Source of the DNA: Rivularia sp. MS3 | GTDB taxonomy: Bacteria; Cyanobacteriota; Cyanobacteriia; Cyanobacteriales; Nostocaceae | Length of the DNA stretch: 64,000 bases | Reading direction: 5' to 3' | Assembly: GCA_019192545.1 (NCBI GenBank) | Contig: JAHCMI010000037.1 | Span: forward strand, 20,471 to 84,470 | Shown here: positions 46,186 to 54,945 of the stretch, in pieces | Position numbering within the stretch: position 1 is the stretch's first letter | How the letters are laid out: every line of letters begins with the position of its first letter | Program-made: the position numbers and the translations under genes | The notes under the pieces: generated by a model | Told to the model about the DNA's origin: nothing | The model's database searches: none | The model's input: the letters and a program-made list of their open reading frames with translations, nothing else

Positions 46186-46372
46186 AATAACTAGTTGATA
46201 ACGAAGGTGATAAGTTAATTTTTGACCGTCATTGTATAAGAAAAAATCTTAAGTTATTGTAGTCGGGACATCCTACCCGTTGATTTCATACAAATAGAAT
46301 ACATAAGTGCATAAGCATAGACCAGAAGCTGAATAAATAGTGCTGTGTTCGTAGCATGTATAAAAGACAAGA

Positions 46373-46406
46373 ATCTTGCTTGCTTGAGAAATACAGCAAG
46401 CAAGAT
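46373..46406. repeat. Perfect 11-bp inverted repeat
   Basis: ATCTTGCTTGC and GCAAGCAAGAT separated by 12 bases; no T-run follows, so it is more likely a dispersed palindromic repeat than a terminator. Confidence 0.7.
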
Positions 46407-46465
46407 GCCCGCATCACTATAGCTATTATCTGTGAATTAGTACTTAATAATTGATGAGCAAAAAA

Positions 46466-46500
46466 TCCTAACTCCTAACTCCTAACTCTTAACTCTTAAT
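46466..46500. repeat. Heptamer repeat (CTCCTAA / CTCTTAA)
   Basis: Five in-phase units directly downstream of ruvB, the same unit as at 21384-21418. Confidence 0.8.
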
Positions 46501-46509
46501 ATTTTCACC

Positions 46510-47619
46510 CTAAGAAAGTAAAGACAACTGTTCGTTTGGCGGCTTAAAACCTAAATGTTTGTAAGCTGCGGGTGTTGCTACCCTACCACGAGGAGTCCTT
46601 TGTAAGTAACCAATTTGCATTAAATATGGTTCGTATACTTCTTCAATCGTTTGTGTATCCTCACCAGTCGCGGCTGCAATTGTATCTAATCCTACAGGTC
46701 CGCCACTAAATTGTTCTACAATCACGCTTAACATAGTGCGGTCTGTCCAGTCTAAGCCACAAGGGTCTACCTGGAATAACTGTAGTGCTTCTGCTGCTAC
46801 GATTTCATTTATTTTGCCAGAAGATTTAACTTCAGCATAATCGCGGACGCGCTTAAGTAATCTATTCGCAATACGCGGCGTTCCTCGCGCCCTACGTGCA
46901 ATCTCTAAAGCTCCATCTTTAGTTACACCTGTTTTCAGTACATCAGCAGTTCTTAAAACAATTTGACTAAGTTCTTCTACTTCATAAAATCTCAGCTTTT
47001 GAATCAAACCAAAACGGTCTCTTAAAGGAGAACTTAAAGCTCCGACGCGAGTTGTTGCTCCGACTAAAGTAAATTTTGCTAAAGGAATGCTACGAGTACG
47101 AGCGCTAGAACCTTTACCTACAGTTATGTCTAAACGATAATCCTCCATCGCCGGATATAATATTTCTTCGGTCATCCGGGACAGACGATGAATTTCGTCA
47201 ATAAAGATAATATCCCCAGCTTTAAGATTAACAAGCAGCCCCATGATGTCTCTAGGACGTTCTAATGCCGGAGCGCTAGTAATTTTATAATTTACTCCCA
47301 TTTCTGATGCTAGAATCATTGCCATTGTGGTTTTGCCCAAACCTGGAGGACCGTAAAGCAGCAGGTGATCTAATACTTCACCTCTTGATTTCGCTGCTTT
47401 GATTGCAATGTCAAGTACATCTTTTAAATCTTTTTGCCCAATATAATCGGCAAATTGCTGTGGACGAATACCTACTTCATTAGTATCGATATCATCTATA
47501 GCTGCTTCGGGTTGCAAAAGTTTTTCGTCTGCTTTTTGTTTCGCAGCTTTTTTTAGGTGAGTGGGTTCTTTATCAGGTTCTTGAGGCTGGGGCTGTTTTT
47601 TAGAGGAGATAATCGCCAT
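46510..47619 (-). CDS. ruvB: Holliday junction branch migration helicase RuvB
   Basis: The AAA+ motor that, with RuvA, moves Holliday junctions in recombination repair. Walker [13 protein letters not shown], Walker [13 protein letters not shown], sensor [17 protein letters not shown], arginine finger [16 protein letters not shown], and the winged-helix end [40 protein letters not shown]. 369 residues, with a longer charged N-terminal extension (about 50 residues, Lys/Glu/Gln-rich) than most RuvB proteins; cyanobacterial RuvB proteins commonly carry one. ruvA and ruvC are not adjacent. Confidence 0.98.
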   Translation of the reverse strand: MAIISSKKQPQPQEPDKEPTHLKKAAKQKADEKLLQPEAAIDDIDTNEVGIRPQQFADYIGQKDLKDVLDIAIKAAKSRGEVLDHLLLYGPPGLGKTTMAMILASEMGVNYKITSAPALERPRDIMGLLVNLKAGDIIFIDEIHRLSRMTEEILYPAMEDYRLDITVGKGSSARTRSIPLAKFTLVGATTRVGALSSPLRDRFGLIQKLRFYEVEELSQIVLRTADVLKTGVTKDGALEIARRARGTPRIANRLLKRVRDYAEVKSSGKINEIVAAEALQLFQVDPCGLDWTDRTMLSVIVEQFSGGPVGLDTIAAATGEDTQTIEEVYEPYLMQIGYLQRTPRGRVATPAAYKHLGFKPPNEQLSLLS

Positions 47620-47792
47620 AGTCCGCTCATAGATAATGTTTTACTTGTTCTAAAAGTGAGGGCAATACTTGTTTTCATCGCCGCCATAAATGCGAGTAAA
47701 CACGGATGCCAAAAATTTTTTTGTCGAGTAAGCTGCGTCAGCTTTAAAATTTATATTCCGGGTAAATACGATGGGAGTGCTTTCATAGAATT

Positions 47793-48560
47793 ATGCTAGC
47801 TAAGAGAATCTTACCGTGCTTAGATGTCAAGGCGGGACGAGTTGTAAAAGGAGTTAACTTTGTAGACCTTAAAGATGCTGGCGATCCCGTAGAGCTAGCA
47901 AAGGTTTACGATGAGGCCGGTGCAGATGAAATAGTATTTCTGGATATTACAGCTACTCATGAAGACCGAGGCACAATTATCGACGTAGTTCACCGAACTG
48001 CCGAACAGGTATTTATTCCGCTGACTGTAGGCGGCGGAATCCAAACCTTAGAAAATGTTAAAGAATTATTACGAGCGGGAGCAGATAAGGTTAGTATTAA
48101 CTCAACAGCGGTACGAAATCCAGACTTTATTAATCAAGCCAGCAAGCGTTTTGGAAATCAATGTATTGTTGTTGCAATTGATGCTAAAAGACGGACGGAT
48201 ACTGAAAACCCTGGTTGGGATGTTTATGTTCGTGGTGGAAGAGAGAATACCGGTCTAGATGCTATTGACTGGGCAATAGAAGTTGAAAAACGGGGCGCAG
48301 GAGAACTATTAGTTACAAGTATGGATGCTGATGGAACTCAGGCAGGTTATGACATTGAATTAACAAAAACAATTGCAGCTAAGGTTGGTATTCCAGTCAT
48401 CGCCTCTGGCGGTGCCGGAAATTGCGAGCATATATACTCCGCTGTCACTGAAGGTCAAGCCGAAGCGGCACTGTTAGCATCGCTTTTGCACTACGGACAG
48501 CTTAGTGTAGCGCAAATCAAGAACTACTTAAATGACCGAAAAATACCCGTGCGAAATTAG
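47793..48560 (+). CDS. hisF: Imidazole glycerol phosphate synthase subunit HisF
   Basis: Cyclase subunit that with HisH makes imidazole glycerol phosphate and AICAR. Motifs: the start [23 protein letters not shown] with catalytic Asp11-type residue, [66 protein letters not shown] (second catalytic Asp) and [12 protein letters not shown]. 255 residues, normal. Divergent from ruvB, with 173 bases between. It works in the same pathway as hisB (4851), which lies 43 kb away. Confidence 0.98.
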   Translation: MLAKRILPCLDVKAGRVVKGVNFVDLKDAGDPVELAKVYDEAGADEIVFLDITATHEDRGTIIDVVHRTAEQVFIPLTVGGGIQTLENVKELLRAGADKVSINSTAVRNPDFINQASKRFGNQCIVVAIDAKRRTDTENPGWDVYVRGGRENTGLDAIDWAIEVEKRGAGELLVTSMDADGTQAGYDIELTKTIAAKVGIPVIASGGAGNCEHIYSAVTEGQAEAALLASLLHYGQLSVAQIKNYLNDRKIPVRN

Positions 48561-48665
48561 CTTTGAAATGAAAATAATTCGCCTTTCAATATCTAAAGTA
48601 GTTCAACACGGTTCTTAGAAACGATGTTAATATAAATTAACAATAATTAATATAACTTAAGAAAT

Positions 48666-48857
48666 ATGTTGATTCCTATTTTAGTATTTGATGTGGCGTT
48701 AGTAGCATGGTCTTTGCACTTAATGGAAAGGGCTGTTGAAGACAAAGAATTTTCATTGATGTTGGCTGGTATGTTAGTTGCTCTAGCAGCAGCAGCCATG
48801 ATGGTAGTGTACTTCTTAATGGGGCACTGTATGAGCTACTTACTACAGGCTTCATAA
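48666..48857 (+). CDS. Small two-helix membrane protein (63 aa)
   Basis: 63 residues with two hydrophobic helices (LIPILVFDVALVAWSLHLM and LMLAGMLVALAAAAMMVVYFLM) joined by a short acidic loop (ERAVEDKEFS). The sequence has clear membrane-protein order, and its frame does not overlap another gene. It is likely a conserved cyanobacterial small protein; I cannot name it. It may be co-transcribed with hisF, 105 bases upstream. Confidence 0.65.
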   Translation: MLIPILVFDVALVAWSLHLMERAVEDKEFSLMLAGMLVALAAAAMMVVYFLMGHCMSYLLQAS

Positions 48858-48983
48858 TAGTTTTATGTTGCTAAATGATTAGTTCATTTTCAAATTTCTT
48901 TGTTAAATTTCTTAATTAAATTTTTAACATTTATGTATTGACAATATGTTAAGAATTAAGGCATCATTAAAGATGCATTTTGC

Positions 48984-49056
48984 GGGGTTATAGCTCAGTT
49001 GGTAGAGCGCCTCAATGGCATTGAGGAAGTCAGCGGTTCGAATCCGCTTAGCTCCA
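48984..49056 (+). tRNA. tRNA-Ala (anticodon GGC)
   Basis: 73 nt. Acceptor GGGGTTA / TAGCTCC with discriminator A; D arm AGCTCAGTTGGTAGAGC; anticodon stem CCTCA / TGAGG around the loop ATGGCAT with GGC; T arm CAGCGGTTCGAATCCGCTT. CCA is partly formed by the genomic CCA. A T-run follows at once. Confidence 0.95.
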
Positions 49057-49278
49057 TTTTTTACAGTTAACAGCGAGCAGCGAACAGTGTGACTTTACCC
49101 ATAACTTTGCCGCAACGGTAGGCTTATGCTTCCAATAAAATTGTCACTCAAAGTAAAAAGTGACCGTTAATCCTCGTTGCAAGGCAGGGTCTTGTAATCG
49201 GTATCTCGAAGGCTCTACCTGCCATTTATACTGGAGGCAGAGCCTCCGGTTATGGATTTCTAGCCAGAGACTGGAAGT

Positions 49279-49318
49279 AAAATCCAAAATCCAAAATCTA
49301 AAATCCAAAATTGAAATG
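49279..49318 (+). promoter_or_regulatory. AAAATCC heptamer array running into the Uma2 start codon
   Basis: Five units (AAAATCC, AAAATCC, AAAATCT, AAAATCC, AAAATTG), then AAATGG: the ATG at 49316 is in phase. No Shine-Dalgarno is visible. Confidence 0.65.
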
Positions 49319-49879
49319 GCTGTACAATTGCTCAGACGGAAATTTACAGTTGAACAATTCCACAAAATGGCAGAATCTGGGATTCTTAATGAAGATGACA
49401 GGGTGGAATTGATTCGGGGTGAAATAATTGAAATGGCTGCTATAGGAACCAAGCACGCTGCTTGTGTAAGACGTTTAGATAATGTTTTACCGAGGAAATT
49501 GGGCGATAGAGTTATTATCAGCGTTCAAAATCCTGTGGGATTGGATGATATTTCCGAGCCACAACCTGATGTGGTTTTACTGAAACCTCGTGAAGATTTT
49601 TACGCATCAGCACATCCGCAGCCAAAAGATGTTTTTCTGATTATAGAAGTTGCTGATAGCACTATTAAATACGACCGAGAAGTAAAAATTCCTCTTTATG
49701 CTGAAGAGGGTGTAGTAGAAGTTTGGTTGGTTGATATAAACGACGAATGTGTAGAAGTTTATCGAGAACCTGTAAATGGTGAATATAAGAAAGTAGAGAA
49801 ATTTGGTAGGAATGATAGTTTAGCTATTCGAGCTTTTGAGGATGTGGGTATTAGCGTAGATGAGATTTTGGGGAAATAA
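49316..49879 (+). CDS. Uma2 family (DUF820) nuclease-like protein
   Basis: 187 residues in this choice. Family signs: FTVEQFHKMAESGILNEDDRVELIRGEIIEMA, PQPDVVLLKP, PKDVFLIIEVADST and YDREVKIPLYAEEGVVEVWLVDI, the PD-(D/E)xK-like core (Asp in PDVV, Glu in IIEVADS, Lys in VKIPLYAE). Uma2 proteins are very numerous in cyanobacteria; nuclease activity is predicted but not generally shown. The frame is open 52 codons further up, but that part reads through heptamers and is not protein-like, so ATG 49316 is chosen. Confidence 0.9.
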   Translation: MAVQLLRRKFTVEQFHKMAESGILNEDDRVELIRGEIIEMAAIGTKHAACVRRLDNVLPRKLGDRVIISVQNPVGLDDISEPQPDVVLLKPREDFYASAHPQPKDVFLIIEVADSTIKYDREVKIPLYAEEGVVEVWLVDINDECVEVYREPVNGEYKKVEKFGRNDSLAIRAFEDVGISVDEILGK

Positions 49880-49890
49880 TATTACATTAT

Positions 49891-50970
49891 TTATTTAATT
49901 AGCCAGTTGCGAAAGCTTTCATGATATAGGCTATAGCAAGTTTCTCCCTCAATTTGATTCACATTTAAAAATTCAATCCAGTCTTCTAATATTTCCTCAA
50001 CATCGTATTCATCAACATCAATAATTTGAGCAATTTCTTCTACTGATATTGGTGATGAATTCTTAATTAATGTATCTAAAACAGCTTGAGCATTAGAATT
50101 GAACTCGTCTCCTCGTTCTCCTGGAAACATCTTTCGTAAATGCTGTTGGTAATATGTTTTTAAACCAACAGGTAAAGATGTTGAATTAAAAATATCTGTT
50201 AACGATGAATTTTGTGAATAAAAACCTGATTTAAGTGCAGTTAAAATTTTACTGACATACATAAAATTATTTTCATCTCTGTCAGTTAGCTGCTCTAGGA
50301 ATTCTTCTTGACTCAATCCAGATATTTCTTTGTTAACAGAGAATGAAGGTAAAAATTCTTGTAAATATTGCTGAATATAAGTTTGTATATCTTGACGATT
50401 TTCTTCTGGATAATCTTTTAAATTGAAATATTGGCTGGGAGCTTCAATTAATAAACCAGATTCTTCTTTTACAAAAGGACGACGAGCGAGGAGAAAATAT
50501 ATTCCTTTAGGTAGATATCTGGGAAGATAAAACAAATTTGAACCTATGGCTTGGCTGGAATAATCTATTGCGTTTAAGCTATCGATAACAATGATAAATT
50601 TTTGATTGGGCTCTAATTGGTCGCTAATTTGTTGGAGAATGATTTGTAAAGAACTTCCATTTACAGCTTCTAGTTGAGTACTGATAGTTTTGAGAAATTC
50701 TTCAGCCCGATTTTTACCATTAACTATAGCGCTATAGTAAAAAACTTCGGGATTGCCAGTTACATATCTAGCAAGAATAGTACTTTTACCGCTACCGGGT
50801 GCGCCGACAATTGTAAAATAACCCCTGTCGCAGCTGTTGAGGAAGTTATTGATTGCGGTGAAGACGAATTCTCTAGCGATAGAGTTAGTGGTTTTTTGCT
50901 TGAGGATGTCGGTGAATTCCGGTGGAATTCCGGTGCTATTGGTTGTGATTGGTAAGGGTTGGGAATTCAT
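49891..50970 (-). CDS. STAND/NACHT-like NTPase, short paralogue with altered Walker B
   Basis: 359 residues. Walker A VGAPGSGKST (55-64) and Walker B FIIVIDSLN (125-133), where the usual acidic Asp-Glu after the first Asp (IDALDE in the partner at 53079-54677) is replaced by Ser-Leu-Asn. The central part matches the partner (NGKNRAEEFLKTI, LFYLPRYLPKGIYFLLARRPF). It ends with a winged-helix stretch (EGETCYSLYHESFRNWL) and stops there. It lacks the partner's N-terminal 170 residues and has no WD40 part. It is the last gene of a three-gene minus-strand unit, 12 bases after the WD40 gene. Confidence 0.8.
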   Translation of the reverse strand: MNSQPLPITTNSTGIPPEFTDILKQKTTNSIAREFVFTAINNFLNSCDRGYFTIVGAPGSGKSTILARYVTGNPEVFYYSAIVNGKNRAEEFLKTISTQLEAVNGSSLQIILQQISDQLEPNQKFIIVIDSLNAIDYSSQAIGSNLFYLPRYLPKGIYFLLARRPFVKEESGLLIEAPSQYFNLKDYPEENRQDIQTYIQQYLQEFLPSFSVNKEISGLSQEEFLEQLTDRDENNFMYVSKILTALKSGFYSQNSSLTDIFNSTSLPVGLKTYYQQHLRKMFPGERGDEFNSNAQAVLDTLIKNSSPISVEEIAQIIDVDEYDVEEILEDWIEFLNVNQIEGETCYSLYHESFRNWLIK

Positions 50971-50982
50971 AGTTATTAAAGT

Positions 50983-53082
50983 TTACAAATTATTCCCCTC
51001 TAAACGGAGAAAATGCAGTCTTCCCGACCCATCTCCTGCTACAATTAATCCATTTGATGCAATAGCACAGCAATATATACTACCTTCACCAGTAAAAGTA
51101 GCAACTACCTTCCCAGTTTCTACATCCCATAGCTTAAGAGTATTATCACGGGAAGCAGAAATAGCTCGTTTCCCATCTGCTGTAATAGCTACTGCATAAA
51201 CTGAGCGAATATGACCAGTAAAAATGCGTACCTCTTCCCCAGTTTCTAAGTTCCATAGCTTTAGAATTCCATCATCAGAACCAGAAATCGCCTGTTTTCC
51301 ATCTGCTGTCATCGCTACTGCAATAACGAAGTGACTATGACCAGTAAAAGAACGCACTTTTTCACCGTTTTTTAAGTTCCATAACTCGAGAGTATTACTA
51401 CGGGAACCAGAAATTGCCCATTTTCCATCTGGTGTCATTGCTACAGCATTAACCCAGTCATTATGAGTAAAAGTATGTAACTCTTCTCCAGTTTTTAAAT
51501 TCCATAGTTTGAGAGTTTTGTCGCCCGAACCAGAAATTGCCCATTTACTATCTGGTGTCATCGCTGCTGTACTAACCCAATCACTATGACCAGCAAAAGT
51601 ATGTACCTCTTCACCAATTTCTAAATTCCATAGCTTGAAAGTTTTGTCCAAAGAGCCAGAAATCGCCCGTTTCCCATCTGGTGTCATCGCTACTGCATTA
51701 ACCCAGTCACTATGACCAGTAAGGGTATATACTTCTTCCCCAGTTTCTAAATTCCATAGCTTTAAAGTTTTGTCCAAAGAACCAGAAATTGCCCGTTTCC
51801 CATCTGCTGTTATTGCTACTGCAAAAACTGAACTATTATGAGCGGTAAGGGTACATACTTCTTCTCCAGTTTCTAAGTTCCACAGCTTGAGAGTTTCGTC
51901 CAAAGAACCAGAAATTGCCCGTTTCCCATCCCCTGTCATGGCGACTGCAAAGACTGAGCTACTATGACCAATAAATGTATGTACCTCTTCTCTAGTTTCT
52001 AAGTTCCACAGCTTAAGAGTTTCATCTAAAGAACCAGAAATCGCCCGTTTCCCATCCCCTGTCATCGCTACCGCGCTAACCTGGTTACTATGACCAACAA
52101 AAGTATGTACCTCTTCACCAGTTTCTAAGTTCCATAGCTTGAGAGTATTATCACGGGAAGCAGAAATCGCCCGTTTTTTGTCTGTTGTTATAGCTACTGC
52201 ATTAACCCAGTCACTATGACCAGTAAAGGTATGTACTTCTTCCCTAGTTTCTAAATTCCATAGCTTGAGAGTATTATCGTTAGAAGCAGAAATCGCCAAT
52301 TTTGCATCTCCACTCATTGCTAATGAACTAATCGAACCACTATGTCCAGTAAAAGTATGCACTTCTTGCCCAGTTTCCAAATTCCATAGCTTAAGAGTTT
52401 TGTCATCTGAACCAGAAATTGCCTGCTTACCATCTGCTGTAATTGCTACTGTAAAAACCGAGCCACTATGACCAGCAAAGGTATGCACCTCTTCTCCTGT
52501 TTCTAAGTTCCATAATTTGAGAGTTTCATCATCCGAACCAGAAATCGCCCATTTCCCATCTCTACTCATGGCTACTGTATTAACCCAATCGCTATGACCT
52601 GTAAAAGTACGTAATAATCCTCCACCAGGAGGAGTCAAGCTGGGAATTAAAGGTCGCAACCAGGGTAAATTTTTACTATTTTTTGCTTGCTTTAATAAAT
52701 ACTGAATCCTAGGATTTTTAAAAGACAATAATCGCCCTACTAATTGTCCTGATAACTGGGTTTTATCTTCAGATATAATATGTGCTGAGAGTCTTAAAGC
52801 TCCTTGAATTAGTTTTAATATTTTTATTTTTTCAGGATTATATTCTGGATTATTTAATAATTCTTGGTCGTTAATTAAGTTTTTATCAATTAAATCGTAA
52901 TCTTCAATTAGCGCTTGTACACCTAAACCTTGATAGTTAATTTTTTCGGAAATAAAATTAAAATCAGCTAGAAGATTGTAATATCTTTCTAAATTACCAG
53001 ATTTAACTAAATTATCAGCTAGACAACTCAATTTAACACGTTGGAAAGCTGGACTATTTAATCGTTTAGCAGTAATTTTCAT
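50983..53082 (-). CDS. WD40-repeat protein with APAF1-type helical N-terminal domain
   Basis: 699 residues. The first 150 residues are helical and match the APAF-1 helical arm that normally lies between NTPase and WD40 in one chain (SPAFQRVKLSCLADNLVKSGNLERYYNLLADFNFISEKI). From about 156 to 690 there are 12 full WD40 repeats and a final degenerate one, nearly identical to each other (AMTPDGKWAISGSxDxTLKLWNLETGEEVHTF), so recent duplication or gene conversion is likely. It overlaps the preceding NTPase gene by 4 bases (ATGA), implying translational coupling. No NTPase domain of its own. Confidence 0.92.
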   Translation of the reverse strand: MKITAKRLNSPAFQRVKLSCLADNLVKSGNLERYYNLLADFNFISEKINYQGLGVQALIEDYDLIDKNLINDQELLNNPEYNPEKIKILKLIQGALRLSAHIISEDKTQLSGQLVGRLLSFKNPRIQYLLKQAKNSKNLPWLRPLIPSLTPPGGGLLRTFTGHSDWVNTVAMSRDGKWAISGSDDETLKLWNLETGEEVHTFAGHSGSVFTVAITADGKQAISGSDDKTLKLWNLETGQEVHTFTGHSGSISSLAMSGDAKLAISASNDNTLKLWNLETREEVHTFTGHSDWVNAVAITTDKKRAISASRDNTLKLWNLETGEEVHTFVGHSNQVSAVAMTGDGKRAISGSLDETLKLWNLETREEVHTFIGHSSSVFAVAMTGDGKRAISGSLDETLKLWNLETGEEVCTLTAHNSSVFAVAITADGKRAISGSLDKTLKLWNLETGEEVYTLTGHSDWVNAVAMTPDGKRAISGSLDKTFKLWNLEIGEEVHTFAGHSDWVSTAAMTPDSKWAISGSGDKTLKLWNLKTGEELHTFTHNDWVNAVAMTPDGKWAISGSRSNTLELWNLKNGEKVRSFTGHSHFVIAVAMTADGKQAISGSDDGILKLWNLETGEEVRIFTGHIRSVYAVAITADGKRAISASRDNTLKLWDVETGKVVATFTGEGSIYCCAIASNGLIVAGDGSGRLHFLRLEGNNL

Positions 53083-54677
53083 CCAAGATTATCTCCTTCC
53101 TCATCCTGGTAGTAGTTAGCAATATATTGATTAACTTCTTTAAATAGCCTGCGTGTTGAATCCAGGGTGCGTTTACTTTTGAGAAAATCAAGAAAACTTT
53201 TATGATAAATACCATAACAAGTTTCTCCTTCAATTTTTTGTCGCTTCAAATACTCAACCCATTCATCCAGAACTGATTCAACTTCATATTCATCTTCTTT
53301 GAGAATATCGGCAATCATTTCACAGGGAATTGCCGTAATAATTTCAACTAAAACGAATAATATTTTTACTTTCAATGCTCTAGGTCTATCATCCATTCCC
53401 ATTCTTATCCAGTGGGTTTGATAATAATTTTCTAGCCCTGATGGTAATTGCTGTAAAGTCAAATCATTATATATACCCCGTGCAATTTCCGGTAACACAT
53501 AGCGCAGGTACATGAAATTATTTTCGCTTTTTGCTGCTACCTGTTCGATAAATTGTGCAGCCTTGATATTGCGGTCATCAATCCATTTTCTCAAAGCATC
53601 TTTCTGCTGCTTGTCGAAATTGAGAAATAAGCGAATATAACCTTTGATATCTTCTACATTCAACTTCTGATATTCTGTTTTGCTTAAATCCAATTCCTGG
53701 GATGGAACAGATATACGTAAACGTTTTTTATCCTGAGTGTAAGGTCGTCTGGTTAAGAAAAAATAAACTCGTTCTGGAAGATTTTCTGGTAAATATAAAA
53801 TATTAGCTGCACCGGCTTCTTGTTCTACTTCATCGAGTGCATCAATTACAATTATTAAGGATTCATCTTCAGATAGTTTTTGGCTGACTTTTACAATCAA
53901 AGTTGATAAATCAGCATCTTTTGCATCCTGTAAATCATATTTATCAATTAACTGCTGACGAATACAATTAAGAAACTGTTCGGGTCGATTGCGACCTTCG
54001 GCGATAACATTGAAATAACAAGGTGAATGATTTTCGCTAACGTATTTTGCAGCAATGGTACTTTTACCCATGCCCGCATCTGCAACTACTGTGAAATAAC
54101 CTTTTATATTTTCTTTGCAGAATTTATTAAAAGCATTAAATACGAATTTACGTCCGTGAAATAATCTAATTTTTTCTTCAACTAATGATTTGAATTCATC
54201 TGGATAGGGAGACTGTTGTGGTGGTTTGCGAAAATTTGGCTCTTTAATTACTTCAATGGGTTTTCTAGTACGTTTGGTGACGCTAATAAATTGTTTATAA
54301 AATTTGTTTATTTCTGGACGAATGTTAACTTGTGCTTCGCGTATATCATCCCCCAATTTATTCCAATCTAGAAAATTTTCTGCATCATTAATAAAAACTG
54401 AGGGATTTTCGTTAAAAGCTTTCCAAAAAGCATCTCGAATCTCTTTCTCTCTGAAAAAATTTAGAATTGGTTCGGATTTTGGACTTTGTTCGTCTAAAGC
54501 ATATTCCACCAAAGCATAAGCATAAATTCCATAAAAATCGTCAGGAGGGTGCGCTGGGTCAATTTTTAAATTTTTTAAGATTTTGATTACAGTTTCATTT
54601 CGTTTAGCTTTATCAATTACATGAGGAGCAGCAAGACGAGTAATTGTATTAATAACGCTTGTAGGTTCGAGATTCAT
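53079..54677 (-). CDS. STAND/NACHT-like NTPase (first gene of the cassette)
   Basis: 532 residues. Residues 1-165 form a helical domain of unknown type, which may be an effector or adaptor. From about 168 a STAND NTPase follows: Walker A VVADAGMGKST (197-207), Walker B SLIIVIDALDEVE (273-285), LPENLPERVYFFLTRRPY (sensor-like Arg pair), and a winged-helix tail (EGETCYGIYHKSFLDFL). It stops just where STAND-WD40 proteins usually continue into the helical arm; that arm starts in the next gene. It is the first gene of the unit, with about 270 bases to the VanY gene. Confidence 0.88.
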   Translation of the reverse strand: MNLEPTSVINTITRLAAPHVIDKAKRNETVIKILKNLKIDPAHPPDDFYGIYAYALVEYALDEQSPKSEPILNFFREKEIRDAFWKAFNENPSVFINDAENFLDWNKLGDDIREAQVNIRPEINKFYKQFISVTKRTRKPIEVIKEPNFRKPPQQSPYPDEFKSLVEEKIRLFHGRKFVFNAFNKFCKENIKGYFTVVADAGMGKSTIAAKYVSENHSPCYFNVIAEGRNRPEQFLNCIRQQLIDKYDLQDAKDADLSTLIVKVSQKLSEDESLIIVIDALDEVEQEAGAANILYLPENLPERVYFFLTRRPYTQDKKRLRISVPSQELDLSKTEYQKLNVEDIKGYIRLFLNFDKQQKDALRKWIDDRNIKAAQFIEQVAAKSENNFMYLRYVLPEIARGIYNDLTLQQLPSGLENYYQTHWIRMGMDDRPRALKVKILFVLVEIITAIPCEMIADILKEDEYEVESVLDEWVEYLKRQKIEGETCYGIYHKSFLDFLKSKRTLDSTRRLFKEVNQYIANYYQDEEGDNLG

Positions 54678-54901
54678 AATCGTTAATATAAAGGCATATT
54701 TTGCATCTGTGAATAATAATAGCGATTTGTCAAAATATTTGCTGGTGTTTTTACTTAATCTACCGGCGTTATACGGACTTAATTTATTGCCACAGTTGAT
54801 TGGTACGTGACGCTTTATTTAACTTATAACTACAAACAAGAATTATCAAAACCTCACACACCCTACAAAAAATTTGCAAATTGTGTACTTCACAAATAAA
54901 A

Positions 54902-54922
54902 AGACGCAGCACTGCTACGCCT
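54902..54922. repeat. GACGT palindrome, copy 4 (decayed)
   Basis: AGACGCAGC / GCTACGCCT around ACT, two mismatched pairs. It lies 24 bases past the VanY stop. It looks like a decayed member of the family. Confidence 0.5.
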
Positions 54923-54945
54923 CTAAACGATTGATTATGTATTTT

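Larger units (their letters stand above)
46186..46509. other. Spacer between ruvB and the TPR gene
   Basis: 324 bases. It holds a perfect 11-bp inverted repeat ATCTTGCTTGC / GCAAGCAAGAT (46373-46406) next to GATGCCCGC, a dispersed repeat type of these genomes, and CTCCTAA heptamers at 46466-46500. Confidence 0.55.

Noticed and set aside
49160..49315. N-terminal extension of the Uma2 protein
   Set aside because: The extra 52 residues come from spacer and heptamer repeats; family homology begins at the ATG at 49316.
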